Origin: Streptomyces sclerotialus
GTDB lineage: Bacteria > Actinomycetota > Actinomycetes > Streptomycetales > Streptomycetaceae
Direction: 5' to 3'
Length of the DNA stretch: 64,000 nt
NCBI RefSeq assembly: GCF_040907265.1
Contig: NZ_JBFOHP010000002.1
Span: 6,820,001 to 6,884,000, forward strand
Shown here: piece after piece, positions 17,386 to 25,965 of the stretch
How the letters are laid out: every line of letters begins with the position of its first letter
How positions within the stretch are numbered: the first letter of the stretch is position 1
Program-made: the position numbers and the translations under genes
Notes under the pieces: model-generated
Told to the model about the DNA's origin: nothing
Database searches by the model: none
What the model saw: only the letters and a program-made list of their open reading frames with translations

Positions 17386-17528
17386 CGTGTGGCCTCCGTT
17401 CGCTGCTGTCGCCGGCCTTCGGCCGGTCGGGCAGCAGACTGCGACCACCGCGCCGGAACGACAACAGTTGTTGCGGAAACGGCAACGCCGACGCGCGACC
17501 CCGGGCGGGGGATGCGGACAGCCGGTCC

Positions 17529-17859
17529 TCAGTGGGCGAAGACCGTGCTGGCCAGGGCGACATGGACGGTCGTCCCGCCGAGGATGCTGAGCAGGGCGTT
17601 GCGGCGCCACAGGTGCAGGCCGGCGGTGACGGCCGGAGCGGCGAGCGGGGCCCGTGGCGCGCGGTTCCGTGAGGGGCAGGTCGCGCAGGCAGTGGACGAC
17701 CAGGATCACCATGACGCCGGCGGGCATGCGCCCGCTGAGGTACTGGACGGTCGGGCTCGCGCGCAGCGGCGCGAGCACGGCGAAGGGCAGGGCGCGCAGA
17801 GCCCAGGTGACGGCGGCGGCGACGAGGATCGCGGCGACGGCGAACGAGGTCTCCCCTGC
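17529..17859 (-). pseudogene. azlD-like branched-chain amino-acid exporter subunit, degraded
   Basis: The minus strand encodes an AzlD-type membrane segment (WALRALPFAVLAPLRASPTV, then MPAGVMVILVVHCLRDLPL). Near 17650 the frame must shift to continue as APAVTAGLHLWRRNALLSIL and reach the TGA at 17531-17529. AzlD proteins are about 100 aa and end in just this LHLWRRNALLSI-like segment. There is no start codon at the 5' end either, only GCA-GGG-GAG after a stop. No azlC partner is present. The remnant is therefore frameshifted and 5'-truncated; a sequencing error could explain the frameshift but not the missing start. Confidence 0.7.
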
Positions 17860-17905
17860 TCAGGGCGCGCCGCCACCAGGGCGGGGCCGGGAGTGCGGCG
17901 GGGCG

Positions 17906-19333
17906 TCAGTCGGCCGGCCGGGCGACCTCGACGTTCTCCAGCACGCCGAGGGCGTCGGGGACCAGTACGGCCGCGGAGTGGTAGGTGCTGACCAGGTAGG
18001 AGATGACGGCCTGGTCGTTGATGCCCATGAACCGTACGTTCAGGCCCGGCTCGTACTCGTCCGGGATGCCGGTCTGGCGCAGGCCCACCACGCCCTCGGC
18101 CGCCTCGCCGGTACGCATCGCGAGGATCGCGGAGGTGCCCTGGGGCGTGACCTCGATCTTGCCGCACGGGAAGATCGGTACGCCGCGCCAGGAGGGGATG
18201 CGGTGGCCGTTGACGTCGGTGTCGCCGAAGTAGAGCCCGCGCTTGTTGCACTCCCGGCCGAAGGCGGCGATGGTGCGCGGGTGCGCGAAGAAGTACCTCG
18301 TCTGGCGCCGCATGCTCAGCAGCTCGTCCATGTCGTCCGGGGTGGGCGGGCCGGAGCGGGGCGAGATGCGCTGGCTGTGGTCGGCGTTGTGCAGCAGCCC
18401 GAACTCGCGGTTGTTCACCAGCTCGTGTTCCTGGCGTTCGCGCAACGCCTCGATGGTCAGCCGCAGTTGCTGCTCGACCTGGTTCATCGGGTCGTTGTAG
18501 AGGTCGGCGACCCGGCTGTGCACCTTCAGCACGGTCTGCGCGACGCTCAACTGGTATTCGCGGGGCTCCAGTTCGTAGTCCACGAACGTGCCCGGCAGCA
18601 CGGGCTCGCCGGTGTGCCCGGCGGCGAGCGCGACATCGGCCTCGCCGCGCCTGTTCTGCGGCCGTTGCCCCTCGGCCTGGCGCCGCTGGACGTGGTCGCG
18701 CAGCCGCTCGTGCTGCCCGGCCACTTCCTCGTACGCCTGGCGCGGCAGGGCCAGCACCGTGCAGGCGGTCACCGCACGCGCCGTGAATTCCCAGCTGCCG
18801 GGCTCGGCACCGATCACCTGACCACCGAAGAACCCGCCGTCGGCGACGACGCCGAGCCGGGTCTGCTCGCCGTACTTGCCGGTCCCGAGGCGCTCCACCT
18901 TGCCGTGTGCGATCAGGAGGACCTGGTCGGCGGGCTGCCCCTCCTCGGCGATCACCTGGCCCGGCTCGTACTCCCGCTGCTGGAACCGCTCGGCCAGGGC
19001 GCGCAGCGCCTCGGGGTCGTCGAAGCCGCGTAACAGCGACAGTTCCCCCAGTTCCGCGGGGACGACCCGGACATCGGCGCCCTCCTGGACGAAGGTCACC
19101 CGGCCGTCACCGACCGCGTACACCAGGCGCCTGTTGACCCGGTACGTACCGCCGCTCACCTCGACCCACGGCAGCATGCGCAGCAGCCAGCGCGAGCTGA
19201 TGCCCTGCATCTGCGGCACGGTCTTGGTGGTGGTCGTCAGATTCCGTGCGGCGGCGACGCCGAGGCTCAACTGCGCCCGGCCTCCGTTCTGTTCCGGCTG
19301 CCCTTGCTGTTCCGGCGTCTGGGCGGTGGTCAT
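17906..19333 (-). CDS. eshA: Family 2B encapsulin shell protein with cyclic-nucleotide-binding domain (EshA-like)
   Basis: 475 aa from ATG 19333 (AAGGGA upstream). Residues of about 95-205 are a cyclic-nucleotide-binding domain ([20 protein letters not shown], then [10 protein letters not shown]). The C-terminal part, with [20 protein letters not shown], the [20 protein letters not shown] helix and the [20 protein letters not shown] segment, matches the HK97-fold shell of family 2B encapsulins, historically described as EshA in Streptomyces. These self-assemble into compartments loaded with enzymes such as 2-methylisoborneol synthase. No terpene cyclase, methyltransferase or cysteine desulfurase gene is found nearby, so the cargo is unknown. 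Confidence 0.88.
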   Translation of the reverse strand: MTTAQTPEQQGQPEQNGGRAQLSLGVAAARNLTTTTKTVPQMQGISSRWLLRMLPWVEVSGGTYRVNRRLVYAVGDGRVTFVQEGADVRVVPAELGELSLLRGFDDPEALRALAERFQQREYEPGQVIAEEGQPADQVLLIAHGKVERLGTGKYGEQTRLGVVADGGFFGGQVIGAEPGSWEFTARAVTACTVLALPRQAYEEVAGQHERLRDHVQRRQAEGQRPQNRRGEADVALAAGHTGEPVLPGTFVDYELEPREYQLSVAQTVLKVHSRVADLYNDPMNQVEQQLRLTIEALRERQEHELVNNREFGLLHNADHSQRISPRSGPPTPDDMDELLSMRRQTRYFFAHPRTIAAFGRECNKRGLYFGDTDVNGHRIPSWRGVPIFPCGKIEVTPQGTSAILAMRTGEAAEGVVGLRQTGIPDEYEPGLNVRFMGINDQAVISYLVSTYHSAAVLVPDALGVLENVEVARPAD

Positions 19334-19748
19334 CCCAAGGTCCCTTCCCGCGGTGTCGGTCACGCGTGCGGCATCGGCAGCGCGTACGGCATCGGTGACG
19401 CGTACGGCATCGATATCGCGTGCAGCACAAGAAGCCCCGTGCGGGTTGCCTCGGCACCGGAGCCCGGCCGCTCAAGTGAAGCAGCGGGCAACGAAGCCGG
19501 TCGACAGTCCAGGCGGAGCACGCAGCGCGATTGAGTCACCCCGGCGGGCCGCCCGGAAGTCGGCGAACTCCGGGCACCGGCACCCTGACGGCGGGGCGCG
19601 GGCGCGCCGAGAACGGCGGGAATCCTTCGCGGCCCGGCCGCCGCAAGTGGTCCAGACCCATTGACCTCAGGTCTGGACCAATCTACGGTGTGGCCACTCA
19701 TCCCGGCCGTGACGCTCCCCCACCCGTCGCGGCAAGAGAGGACACCCC
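19334..19748. other. 415-bp divergent region between encapsulin and chitinase genes
   Basis: No gene is supported. Nearest the encapsulin gene are three 18-bp tandem units (19363-19380, 19381-19398, 19399-19416; cgcgt(g/a)cggcatcg core), which would lie in its leader. The right end carries the chitinase promoter with its paired 12-bp repeats. The middle is plain GC-rich sequence. Confidence 0.6.
19648..19689 (+). promoter_or_regulatory. Chitinase promoter with paired 12-bp control repeats
   Basis: TGGTCCAGACCC (19648-19659) and AGGTCTGGACCA (19669-19680) flank a -35 element TTGACC (19661-19666); a -10 TACGGT follows at 19684-19689 after a 17-bp spacer. This copies the arrangement known from Streptomyces chitinase promoters, where TGGTCTAGACCT-type direct repeats mediate chitin induction and glucose repression, and the sequence also resembles DasR sites. 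Confidence 0.85.
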
Positions 19749-20801
19749 ATGATCGGTAAGGCCCTCCGACTGCTGGGTACTGGACTTGCGCTCGTTCTCG
19801 CCGCGCAGCTTCCGGCTGCCGCCGCACCCGCCGTGCCGCAGGCCGACACCTGCCCGGTGAAGTCCCGCCCCACCGGCAAAGTGCTGCAGGGGTACTGGGA
19901 GAACTGGGACGGCGCGGCCAACGGCGTCCACCCCGGCCTCGGCTGGATCCCGATCACCGACCCGCGCATCGGCGCCCACGGTTACAACGTGATCAACGCG
20001 GCGTTCCCCGTGATCCGTTCGGACGGCACCGTCCTCTGGGAGGACGGCATGGACGCCACGGTGAAGGTCGCGACGCCCGCCGAGATGTGCCAGGCGAAGG
20101 CGAACGGCGCCACGCTCCTGATGTCCATCGGCGGCGCCGCGGCCGGTATCGACCTCAGCTCCGCCGCGGTCGCCGACCGGTTCGTCGAGACCATCGTGCC
20201 GATCCTGAAGAAGTACAACTTCGACGGCATCGACATCGACATCGAGACCGGCCTCACCGGCAGTGGCAACATCAACCAGCTCTCGGCCTCGCAGTCCCAC
20301 CTGATCCGCATCATCGACGGCGTCCTCGCCCGGATGCCCTCGAACTTCGGCCTGACCATGGCCCCCGAGACCGCTTACGTCACCGGCGGCAGCGTGACGT
20401 ACGGCTCGATCTGGGGCGCGTACCTCCCCGTCGTCAAGAAGTACGCGGACAACGGGCGCCTGTGGTGGCTCAACATGCAGTACTACAACGGCAGCATGTA
20501 CGGCTGCTCCGGCGACTCCTACTCCGCCGGCACGGTCGCCGGGTTCACCGCGCAGACGGACTGCCTGAACAAGGGGCTGGTAGTCCAGGGCACCACCATC
20601 AAGGTCCCCTACGACAAGCAGGTACCGGGCCTGCCCGCGCAACCGGGCGCGGGCGGCGGCTACCTGACCACCAGTCAGGTAGCGCAGGCCTGGAACACCT
20701 ACGGCAACCGCCTGAAGGGACTGATGACCTGGTCCCTCAACTGGGACGGCTCCAAGGGCTGGACCTTCGGCGACAACGTCAGGGCACTCCAGGGCCGCTG
20801 A
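19749..20801 (+). CDS. Secreted GH18 chitinase
   Basis: 350 aa. A signal peptide covers about residues 1-26 (LGTGLALVLAAQLPAAAAPA). The catalytic domain is a GH18 TIM barrel with the motif DGIDIDIE, the acid/base being Glu166, preceded by LLMSIGGAAAG on the adjacent strand. MAPETAYV and LWWLNMQYYN are further barrel strands typical of bacterial chitinases of the ChiC/ChiD type. No carbohydrate-binding module is attached. Expression should be induced by chitin oligomers through the repeats at 19648-19680. Confidence 0.93.
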   Translation: MIGKALRLLGTGLALVLAAQLPAAAAPAVPQADTCPVKSRPTGKVLQGYWENWDGAANGVHPGLGWIPITDPRIGAHGYNVINAAFPVIRSDGTVLWEDGMDATVKVATPAEMCQAKANGATLLMSIGGAAAGIDLSSAAVADRFVETIVPILKKYNFDGIDIDIETGLTGSGNINQLSASQSHLIRIIDGVLARMPSNFGLTMAPETAYVTGGSVTYGSIWGAYLPVVKKYADNGRLWWLNMQYYNGSMYGCSGDSYSAGTVAGFTAQTDCLNKGLVVQGTTIKVPYDKQVPGLPAQPGAGGGYLTTSQVAQAWNTYGNRLKGLMTWSLNWDGSKGWTFGDNVRALQGR

Positions 20802-20893
20802 CACCGGCGTAGGCGCGGGCCGGCACTGCGGGTGCGCTGAAGGGCCGGCACTGTGAGTGCGCCGATGTCGTCCGCTGAGGGAGAGCACCGGAT

Positions 20894-21742
20894 ATGACCA
20901 CCGAGGACCTGCTGGCCACCTGCTGGACCACCGCGGGCGCCGCCGCGCCCGACTCGCGCGACCAGCGCAGCCCGCTGAGGCTGCGGGAGCGGGCGGAAGC
21001 GGCGGGTGCCGCCGGGTTCACGGGCTTCGGCCTGCTCTACGCGGACCTGGTGGAGGCCGAGCGTACGTACGGGCTCCCGGGCGTCCGCGCTCTCTTCGAG
21101 GACAACGGGCTCGTGCACGTGGAGCTGGAGTTCCTGCTGGACTGGTGGACCGAAGGACCCCGGCGTGCCGCGTCGGACGTGGTGCGCCGGGACCTCCTGC
21201 GGGCCGCGGAGACGCTCGGCGCGCGCCACATCAAGGTCGGCCCCGATGTCGGGGACGGGCCGTGGGACCTCGACGTGTGGGCCGAGGAGTTCGCCGGCCT
21301 GGCCGCACAGGCGGACGGTGTGGGAGCCCGGCTCGGGATCGAGTTCCTGCCCTGGTCCAACATCAGGACCGTGCGCGACGGGCTGGAACTCGTCGCGGCG
21401 GCCGGTCACCCGGCGGGCGGCCTCATCATCGACGTCTGGCACACCGAACGCGCGCAGACCCCGCCGGCCGATCTGGCGGACGTACCTGCGTCACGCATCG
21501 TGGGCGTGGAGCTCAGCGACGCGGACAGCGAGGTCGTCGGCACCCTCGTCGAGGACACGGTCCGGCACCGCCGGCTGTGCGGCGAGGGCTCCTTCGCGCT
21601 GCCGGACCTCGTCACCGCGCTCCGCACGGCCGGCTGGAACGGACCCTGGGGAGTGGAGATCCTCTCCGACGCACACCGTGCGCTGCCGGTGCGTCAGGCC
21701 GCCGACGCGGCGTACCGGACCGCCGCTGAACTGCTGCGGTAG
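20894..21742 (+). CDS. Sugar phosphate isomerase/epimerase-like TIM-barrel protein
   Basis: 282 aa. It shows the xylose-isomerase-like barrel pattern of IolE/IolI-type proteins: FTGFGLLYADLVEAERTYGL near the N-terminus, VHVELEFLLDWW on strand 3, IKVGPDVGDG, then GARLGIEFLPWSNIRT and GGLIIDVWHTERA, where Glu, Asp and His are the usual metal ligands. A final GPWGVEILSDAHR strand supplies another Glu. It converges on the dehydrogenase operon at 21794-25828 and probably shares its pathway. Two 25-bp repeats precede it (20817-20866). Confidence 0.8.
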   Translation: MTTEDLLATCWTTAGAAAPDSRDQRSPLRLRERAEAAGAAGFTGFGLLYADLVEAERTYGLPGVRALFEDNGLVHVELEFLLDWWTEGPRRAASDVVRRDLLRAAETLGARHIKVGPDVGDGPWDLDVWAEEFAGLAAQADGVGARLGIEFLPWSNIRTVRDGLELVAAAGHPAGGLIIDVWHTERAQTPPADLADVPASRIVGVELSDADSEVVGTLVEDTVRHRRLCGEGSFALPDLVTALRTAGWNGPWGVEILSDAHRALPVRQAADAAYRTAAELLR

Positions 21743-21793
21743 GCGGCAAGGGGGGCGGGACGGCACCGCGGCCGACCCGCTCCCCGCTGTCCC

Positions 21794-22813
21794 TCACCCC
21801 GTGGCCGGAAGGACCGTACGCGGCCGGACCGGGAACCCGGCCGCCCGGTAACAGCCGTCGATGAGCGCCATGGTGGTCAGCGCGTCCTCGGCACCGAGGA
21901 CCGGCGGCGCGCCATGGCGCAGGTGCGCCGCGAACGCGTCGAGCTGGTAGGCGTACGAGGACCGGCGCCCGAGCTCCTCGGTGCGTTCGCCGGCGGCCGT
22001 GCGCACGGTGATCCGGTCGTCCTGGTGCGGCAGTACGAAGTCGGCCGCGGTGGCCTCGCCCCGCGTCCCCACGATCCGGCAGCTCGCCTGCCACGAGTCG
22101 TACGCCATGTGGCAGCGGACGCTGCCGGTCGCGCCGCCCGGGAACTCCAGGTCGGCGTCGAGCCATTCGTCGACCCCGGGCGCATCGGCCCGTTCGCCAC
22201 CGCGCGCGGTGACCAGCCGTGGCGCGCCGCCCGCCCACGGAGCGAGCATCCGCTGGGCGTGCAGGCCGTAGCAGCCGAGGTCCATGAGGGCACCGCCCGC
22301 CAGCGGCAGCGACCAGCGCACATCGCTCTCCGCCGGCGCGGGCATCGCCACCACGGTCTCCACGTGCCGTAGTTCGCCCAGCTCCCCGCTGTCCAGCAGT
22401 GCGTGCAGCCGGCGGGTGACCGGGTGGAACAGGTAGTGGAAGCCCTCCATGAAGACGGTGCCCGCCCCGGCCGCCGCCTTCTGGACCTCGGCGGCCTCCG
22501 CCGCGTTGCTCGCGGACGGCTTCTCGGTCAGTACGTGCTTGCCCGCGGCCAGCGCCGCCAGGTTCCACGGCCCGTGCAGGCCGTTCGGCAGCGGGTTGTA
22601 GACGACCTCGACCTCCGGGTCGGCGATGAGGTCGGCGTACGAGCGGGCCACCCGCTCGACACCGTGCTGCCGCGCGAAGGCGGTGGCTCTGGCGTGGTCG
22701 CGGGCGGCCACGGCGACGAGGCGGTGGCCGGCCGTACGGGCCGGTGTGACGAGGGCCCGCTCGGCGATGCGGGCCGCGCCGAGGATGCCGATACGCATGG
22801 GCTCGTCCGTCAT
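21794..22813 (-). CDS. Gfo/Idh/MocA-family oxidoreductase
   Basis: 339 aa from ATG 22813, which overlaps the upstream stop as ATGA. The Rossmann motif is RIGILGAARIAERALVTPAR, and the catalytic-lysine segment reads TEKPSASNAAEAAEV. The C-terminal domain contains MEGFHYLFHPVTRRLHALLD, MDLGCYGLHAQRML and the strand FPGGATGSVRCHM. This form is close to the trans-1,2-dihydrobenzene-diol/xylose dehydrogenase branch of the family (inference). It is the last gene of a four-gene minus-strand operon. Confidence 0.83.
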   Translation of the reverse strand: MTDEPMRIGILGAARIAERALVTPARTAGHRLVAVAARDHARATAFARQHGVERVARSYADLIADPEVEVVYNPLPNGLHGPWNLAALAAGKHVLTEKPSASNAAEAAEVQKAAAGAGTVFMEGFHYLFHPVTRRLHALLDSGELGELRHVETVVAMPAPAESDVRWSLPLAGGALMDLGCYGLHAQRMLAPWAGGAPRLVTARGGERADAPGVDEWLDADLEFPGGATGSVRCHMAYDSWQASCRIVGTRGEATAADFVLPHQDDRITVRTAAGERTEELGRRSSYAYQLDAFAAHLRHGAPPVLGAEDALTTMALIDGCYRAAGFPVRPRTVLPATG

Positions 22814-23814
22814 GCGGCACGCACCTCGTCGATCGTCACGGGTCGGTGCTCGCGCAACGACAGGGTGCACGCTTCCGCGATCCAGCTCGCTTCGACGGCG
22901 TCGGCAACGGTGCAGGGGGAGGGCCGGGCACCCGCGACGACCTCGGTGAAGGCGGTGAGTTCGGCGCGGTAGGCGGCGGCGAAGCGGTCCATGAAGAACT
23001 GGTGCGGGGGACCGCCGGGGAAGGTGGCGCCGGGCTCGGCGGAGCGCAGCGGCAGTTTGTCCTCCAGGCCCACGGCGATGCTGTCCTTCATGCCGTGCAG
23101 TTCCAGGCGCACGTCGTAACCACGGGCGTTGTGACGCGTGTTGGAGACGACGGCGATCGTCCCGTCGTCGAGGGTGAGCAGCGCCGAAGCGGTGTCGACG
23201 TCGCCGGCTGCGGCGATGAAGTCCGCGCCACGGTTGCCGCCGGCGGCGTACACCTCCGTGACCTCGCGGCCGGTGACCCAGCGGACGAGGTCGAAATCGT
23301 GCACGCTGCAGTCGCGGAAGATGCCGCCGGAGACCGCCACGTACGCGGGCGGCGGGGGCGCCGGGTCCAGCGTGGTGGACCGTACGGTGTGCAGCGGGCC
23401 GAGTTCGCCGCTCAGCACGGCCGCCCGCGCGGACGTACAGCCCGCGTCGAACCGCCGGTTGTAGCCGATGTGCACCTCGACGCCGCTGCCCTCGACCGCG
23501 CGCAGCACCGCCAGGCTCTCCTCGGTGCCGCGGGCCACCGGCTTCTCGCAGAAGACGGGGATACCGGCCTTGACGGCAGCGAGGATCAGCTCCGGATGTG
23601 CGTCGGTCGCGGCGGCGATGACGACGCCGTCGACACCGGCGGCGAGTACCGCCTCGGGGGAGTCGGCCGGGGTGGCTCCGAACCGCTCTGCCGCGGAGGC
23701 GGCGGTCGCGGCCACCGGGTCGGTGACCACCAGCGAGTCCACCACGTCCAGCCCGGACAGGGTCTCCGCGTGGAACGAACCGATGCGGCCCAGCCCCATG
23801 ATGCCCATGCGCAT
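22810..23814 (-). CDS. Gfo/Idh/MocA dehydrogenase, inositol 2-dehydrogenase-like
   Basis: 334 aa from ATG 23814 with GAAAGGG upstream. It has MGIMGLGRIGSFHAETL at the N-terminus, the FCEKPVARGTEESLAV lysine segment, HIGYNRRFDAG and CSVHDFDLVRWVTG, where the His-Asp pair is typical of inositol dehydrogenases (IolG type). It overlaps the next gene by ATGA and follows an SDR gene with a 14-bp gap. Two dehydrogenases of the same superfamily side by side suggest two successive oxidations or an oxidation-reduction pair on the same sugar. Confidence 0.85.
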   Translation of the reverse strand: MRMGIMGLGRIGSFHAETLSGLDVVDSLVVTDPVAATAASAAERFGATPADSPEAVLAAGVDGVVIAAATDAHPELILAAVKAGIPVFCEKPVARGTEESLAVLRAVEGSGVEVHIGYNRRFDAGCTSARAAVLSGELGPLHTVRSTTLDPAPPPPAYVAVSGGIFRDCSVHDFDLVRWVTGREVTEVYAAGGNRGADFIAAAGDVDTASALLTLDDGTIAVVSNTRHNARGYDVRLELHGMKDSIAVGLEDKLPLRSAEPGATFPGGPPHQFFMDRFAAAYRAELTAFTEVVAGARPSPCTVADAVEASWIAEACTLSLREHRPVTIDEVRAA

Positions 23815-23828
23815 GAAATGACGCCCTT

Positions 23829-24623
23829 TCAGCCCCGAGGGCCGGTCTGGTCGAGTCCGCCGACGACGTTCTGGTCCCAGTCGATGACCGAGCCGGTCAC
23901 CACACCACTGCGGTCGGAGAGCAGGAGGACGACGAAGTCGGCGATCTCGTCCACCTGGCCGAGTCTGCCCATCGGCTGTGCCCGGGCGGCCTTCTCGCGC
24001 CAGTCGTCGCCCGCGCCGTGGTAGGCGCGCTGGGTCGCGTCCTCGCCCTCGGTGTCCGTCCAGCCGATGTTGAGGCCGTTGATACGGATGCGGTCCCAGC
24101 GGTGGGCGTGCGCGGCGTTCTTGGTCAGTCCGGCGAGACCGGCCTTGGCGGCGGAGTACGGAGCCAGGTGGGGCGGCCCGCCGTGCGCGCAGTTGGAGCC
24201 GACGTTGACGATGGTGCCCGGCGCCTTCCGGCCCTTCATGTCCGCCACCGCGGCCTGCATGGCGAAGAACGGCGCCCGCAGATTGACCGCCATATGCGCG
24301 TCGAACAGCTCCGGCGTCGTGTCCAGCAGCGAACCGCGGGAGGTCAGCCCGGCGGCGTTGACCAGGCAGTCGATGCGCCCGTGTGCCCTCACCGTGTGCG
24401 TGACGCTGCCCCCCGCCTGTACCGGGTCCGCCAGGTCGGCCCGCAGGAAGCGCGCGCCCGTGTCCGCGGCGAGCTTCTCGCCGACCTCGCTCCGGCGTCC
24501 GGTGAAGACGACGGTCGCGCCTTCGCGTACGGCCGCCCGGACGACGCCCGCGCCGACGCCCTGGCTGCCGCCGTTGACGAGGACGACCCGGTCGTTGAGC
24601 AGAGGGGTGTCGAGCAGTCCCAT
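23829..24623 (-). CDS. Short-chain dehydrogenase/reductase
   Basis: 264 aa from ATG 24623. It has the glycine-rich cofactor motif LVNGGSQGVGAGVVRAAV, a DLADP segment after strand 3, the LVNAAGLTSRG strand, the catalytic Ser in NVGSNCAHGG and the YxxxK pair in YSAAKAGLAGLTKNA. The C-terminal half carries the SDR glycine segment DRSGVVTGSVIDWDQNV. An arginine at the tail end of strand 2 (FTGRRSE) favours NADP. The enzyme probably acts on the same sugar or polyol as its neighbours. Confidence 0.87.
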   Translation of the reverse strand: MGLLDTPLLNDRVVLVNGGSQGVGAGVVRAAVREGATVVFTGRRSEVGEKLAADTGARFLRADLADPVQAGGSVTHTVRAHGRIDCLVNAAGLTSRGSLLDTTPELFDAHMAVNLRAPFFAMQAAVADMKGRKAPGTIVNVGSNCAHGGPPHLAPYSAAKAGLAGLTKNAAHAHRWDRIRINGLNIGWTDTEGEDATQRAYHGAGDDWREKAARAQPMGRLGQVDEIADFVVLLLSDRSGVVTGSVIDWDQNVVGGLDQTGPRG

Positions 24624-24649
24624 GTGCTGTCTCTCCTTCGGTCCTGGCG

Positions 24650-25828
24650 TCAGCTCCGGCGGCGCTTCGCGCCGGCCCGCAGTTCCTGGCGGAGCCGGCC
24701 CGGGGCCCACTCCTCGGCCACGGCCTGCCGGACGGTGTCCGCCTGGGAGGGCGGAGCGAGCCCGCCGACCGGCGGATCGAGGTCCAGGTTGGTGGGGAAG
24801 GGATACCCCTCGGCCATGACGGTGACCACCCGGCGCAGCCAGTCCTCACCGGCCCCCTCGGCCTTGCGGCGCAGCAGCACCGGGAAGACCGCGTCGACCA
24901 TCGCCTCCCGGTCGACGGTCTCCATCGCGCGCCCGAAGGCGGAGGAGACCTGGAGCAGGTTGGCCATCCGCCTGATGTCCGCCGAGCGGTTGCGGCCCGC
25001 GGCGTGGAAGAGCGCGGGGTTGAAGAACACCGCGTCGCCCTTGAGCAGCGGGAGCTGGACGTGGTGGTCATCGAAGTACGCGACGAACTCCGGGCGCCGC
25101 CAGGCGAGGTAGCCCGGTTCGTACTTCTGCGAGTGCGGCAGGTAGAGCGTCGGTCCCGACTCGACCGGCATGTCGCAGTGGGCCACCGCGCCCTGCAGGG
25201 TCAGGACGGGGGAGAGGCGGTGGACGTGCGCCGGGTAGGCCGCGGCCTGCTCCTGGGTGAGGAAGCCGAGGTGGTAGTCGCGGTGTACCTGCTGGGCGGC
25301 GCCGCCGGGGTTGACCACGTTGATCTGCGAGGTCACCTGGTACGCGGGGCCGAGCCAGGCCTCGGCCACCAGTGCCAGCATGTCGTTGGCGTAGTAGTCG
25401 GCGAACGCCTCCGGTTCCCGGACGGCCATCTTGTCCAGCGCGTTCCAGACCCGGTCGTTGGCGCCCGGCGCGGCGAAGTGGTCGCCGCGCGCCCCGCCCG
25501 CCGCACGCTCCTCCTCGATCAGCGCGTCGAAGGCCGCTGACGCCCGGTCCACGACGGCGGCATCCGTGAAGGCGCGCTGGAGGACCACGATGCCGGGGCC
25601 GTCGAGAAGGGCCCGGACCAGCTCCTCCTGTACGGCACGGCGCCCTTCCGGAGTGCCGGTGAGATCACGCAGCCGGGCGCTGTCGTACAGGGGCACGTTC
25701 TGCTCGATCCCCTCGGCGGAGGGATGCTCGCCGGGATCGGTGCGCTGCTCGACCAGCGAACGGAACGACTCCAGATCGCAGTCGTCCTCGCTCAGCCACG
25801 CACGTGATCCCGCATCCGTGAGGGACAT
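24650..25828 (-). CDS. Phytanoyl-CoA dioxygenase (PhyH) family protein
   Basis: 392 aa. Fe(II)/2-oxoglutarate dioxygenase fold with the metal ligands visible as VHRDYHLG (His-x-Asp) and FHAAGRNRS (distal His, followed by the Arg that binds 2-oxoglutarate). Strands such as GPTLYLPHSQKYEPGYL and LLKGDAVFFNPALFH complete the jelly roll. It is the first gene of the operon (PhyH, SDR, two Idh), so a hydroxylation probably starts the pathway. A LacI-type gene is divergent from it. The substrate is unknown. Confidence 0.85.
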   Translation of the reverse strand: MSLTDAGSRAWLSEDDCDLESFRSLVEQRTDPGEHPSAEGIEQNVPLYDSARLRDLTGTPEGRRAVQEELVRALLDGPGIVVLQRAFTDAAVVDRASAAFDALIEEERAAGGARGDHFAAPGANDRVWNALDKMAVREPEAFADYYANDMLALVAEAWLGPAYQVTSQINVVNPGGAAQQVHRDYHLGFLTQEQAAAYPAHVHRLSPVLTLQGAVAHCDMPVESGPTLYLPHSQKYEPGYLAWRRPEFVAYFDDHHVQLPLLKGDAVFFNPALFHAAGRNRSADIRRMANLLQVSSAFGRAMETVDREAMVDAVFPVLLRRKAEGAGEDWLRRVVTVMAEGYPFPTNLDLDPPVGGLAPPSQADTVRQAVAEEWAPGRLRQELRAGAKRRRS

Positions 25829-25965
25829 GACGGTCCTTTCGCCGTGCTTGCCTTCCTGTCAGTCTGATCAACTCGTCAACCTCATACAATCCTCATCGAG
25901 CCATCAAAAAGCCCTCACGTCTCCTCGAGGCCCCTCAAGGCCTCCAACGATTCCTGGAAAGAGTC
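25829..25965. promoter_or_regulatory. Divergent promoter region between PhyH operon and LacI gene
   Basis: 137 bp. It is noticeably AT-richer than its surroundings near 25860-25915, as expected for promoters. GAGGCC-6-GGCCTC inverted elements lie around 25930-25947, close to the LacI start. No single convincing LacI palindrome was identified. Confidence 0.4.

Noticed and set aside
22810..25071. A 753-codon frame running through three genes on the minus strand
   Set aside because: Only its last part, from 23814, is the real dehydrogenase; the rest lies out of frame in the SDR and PhyH genes.
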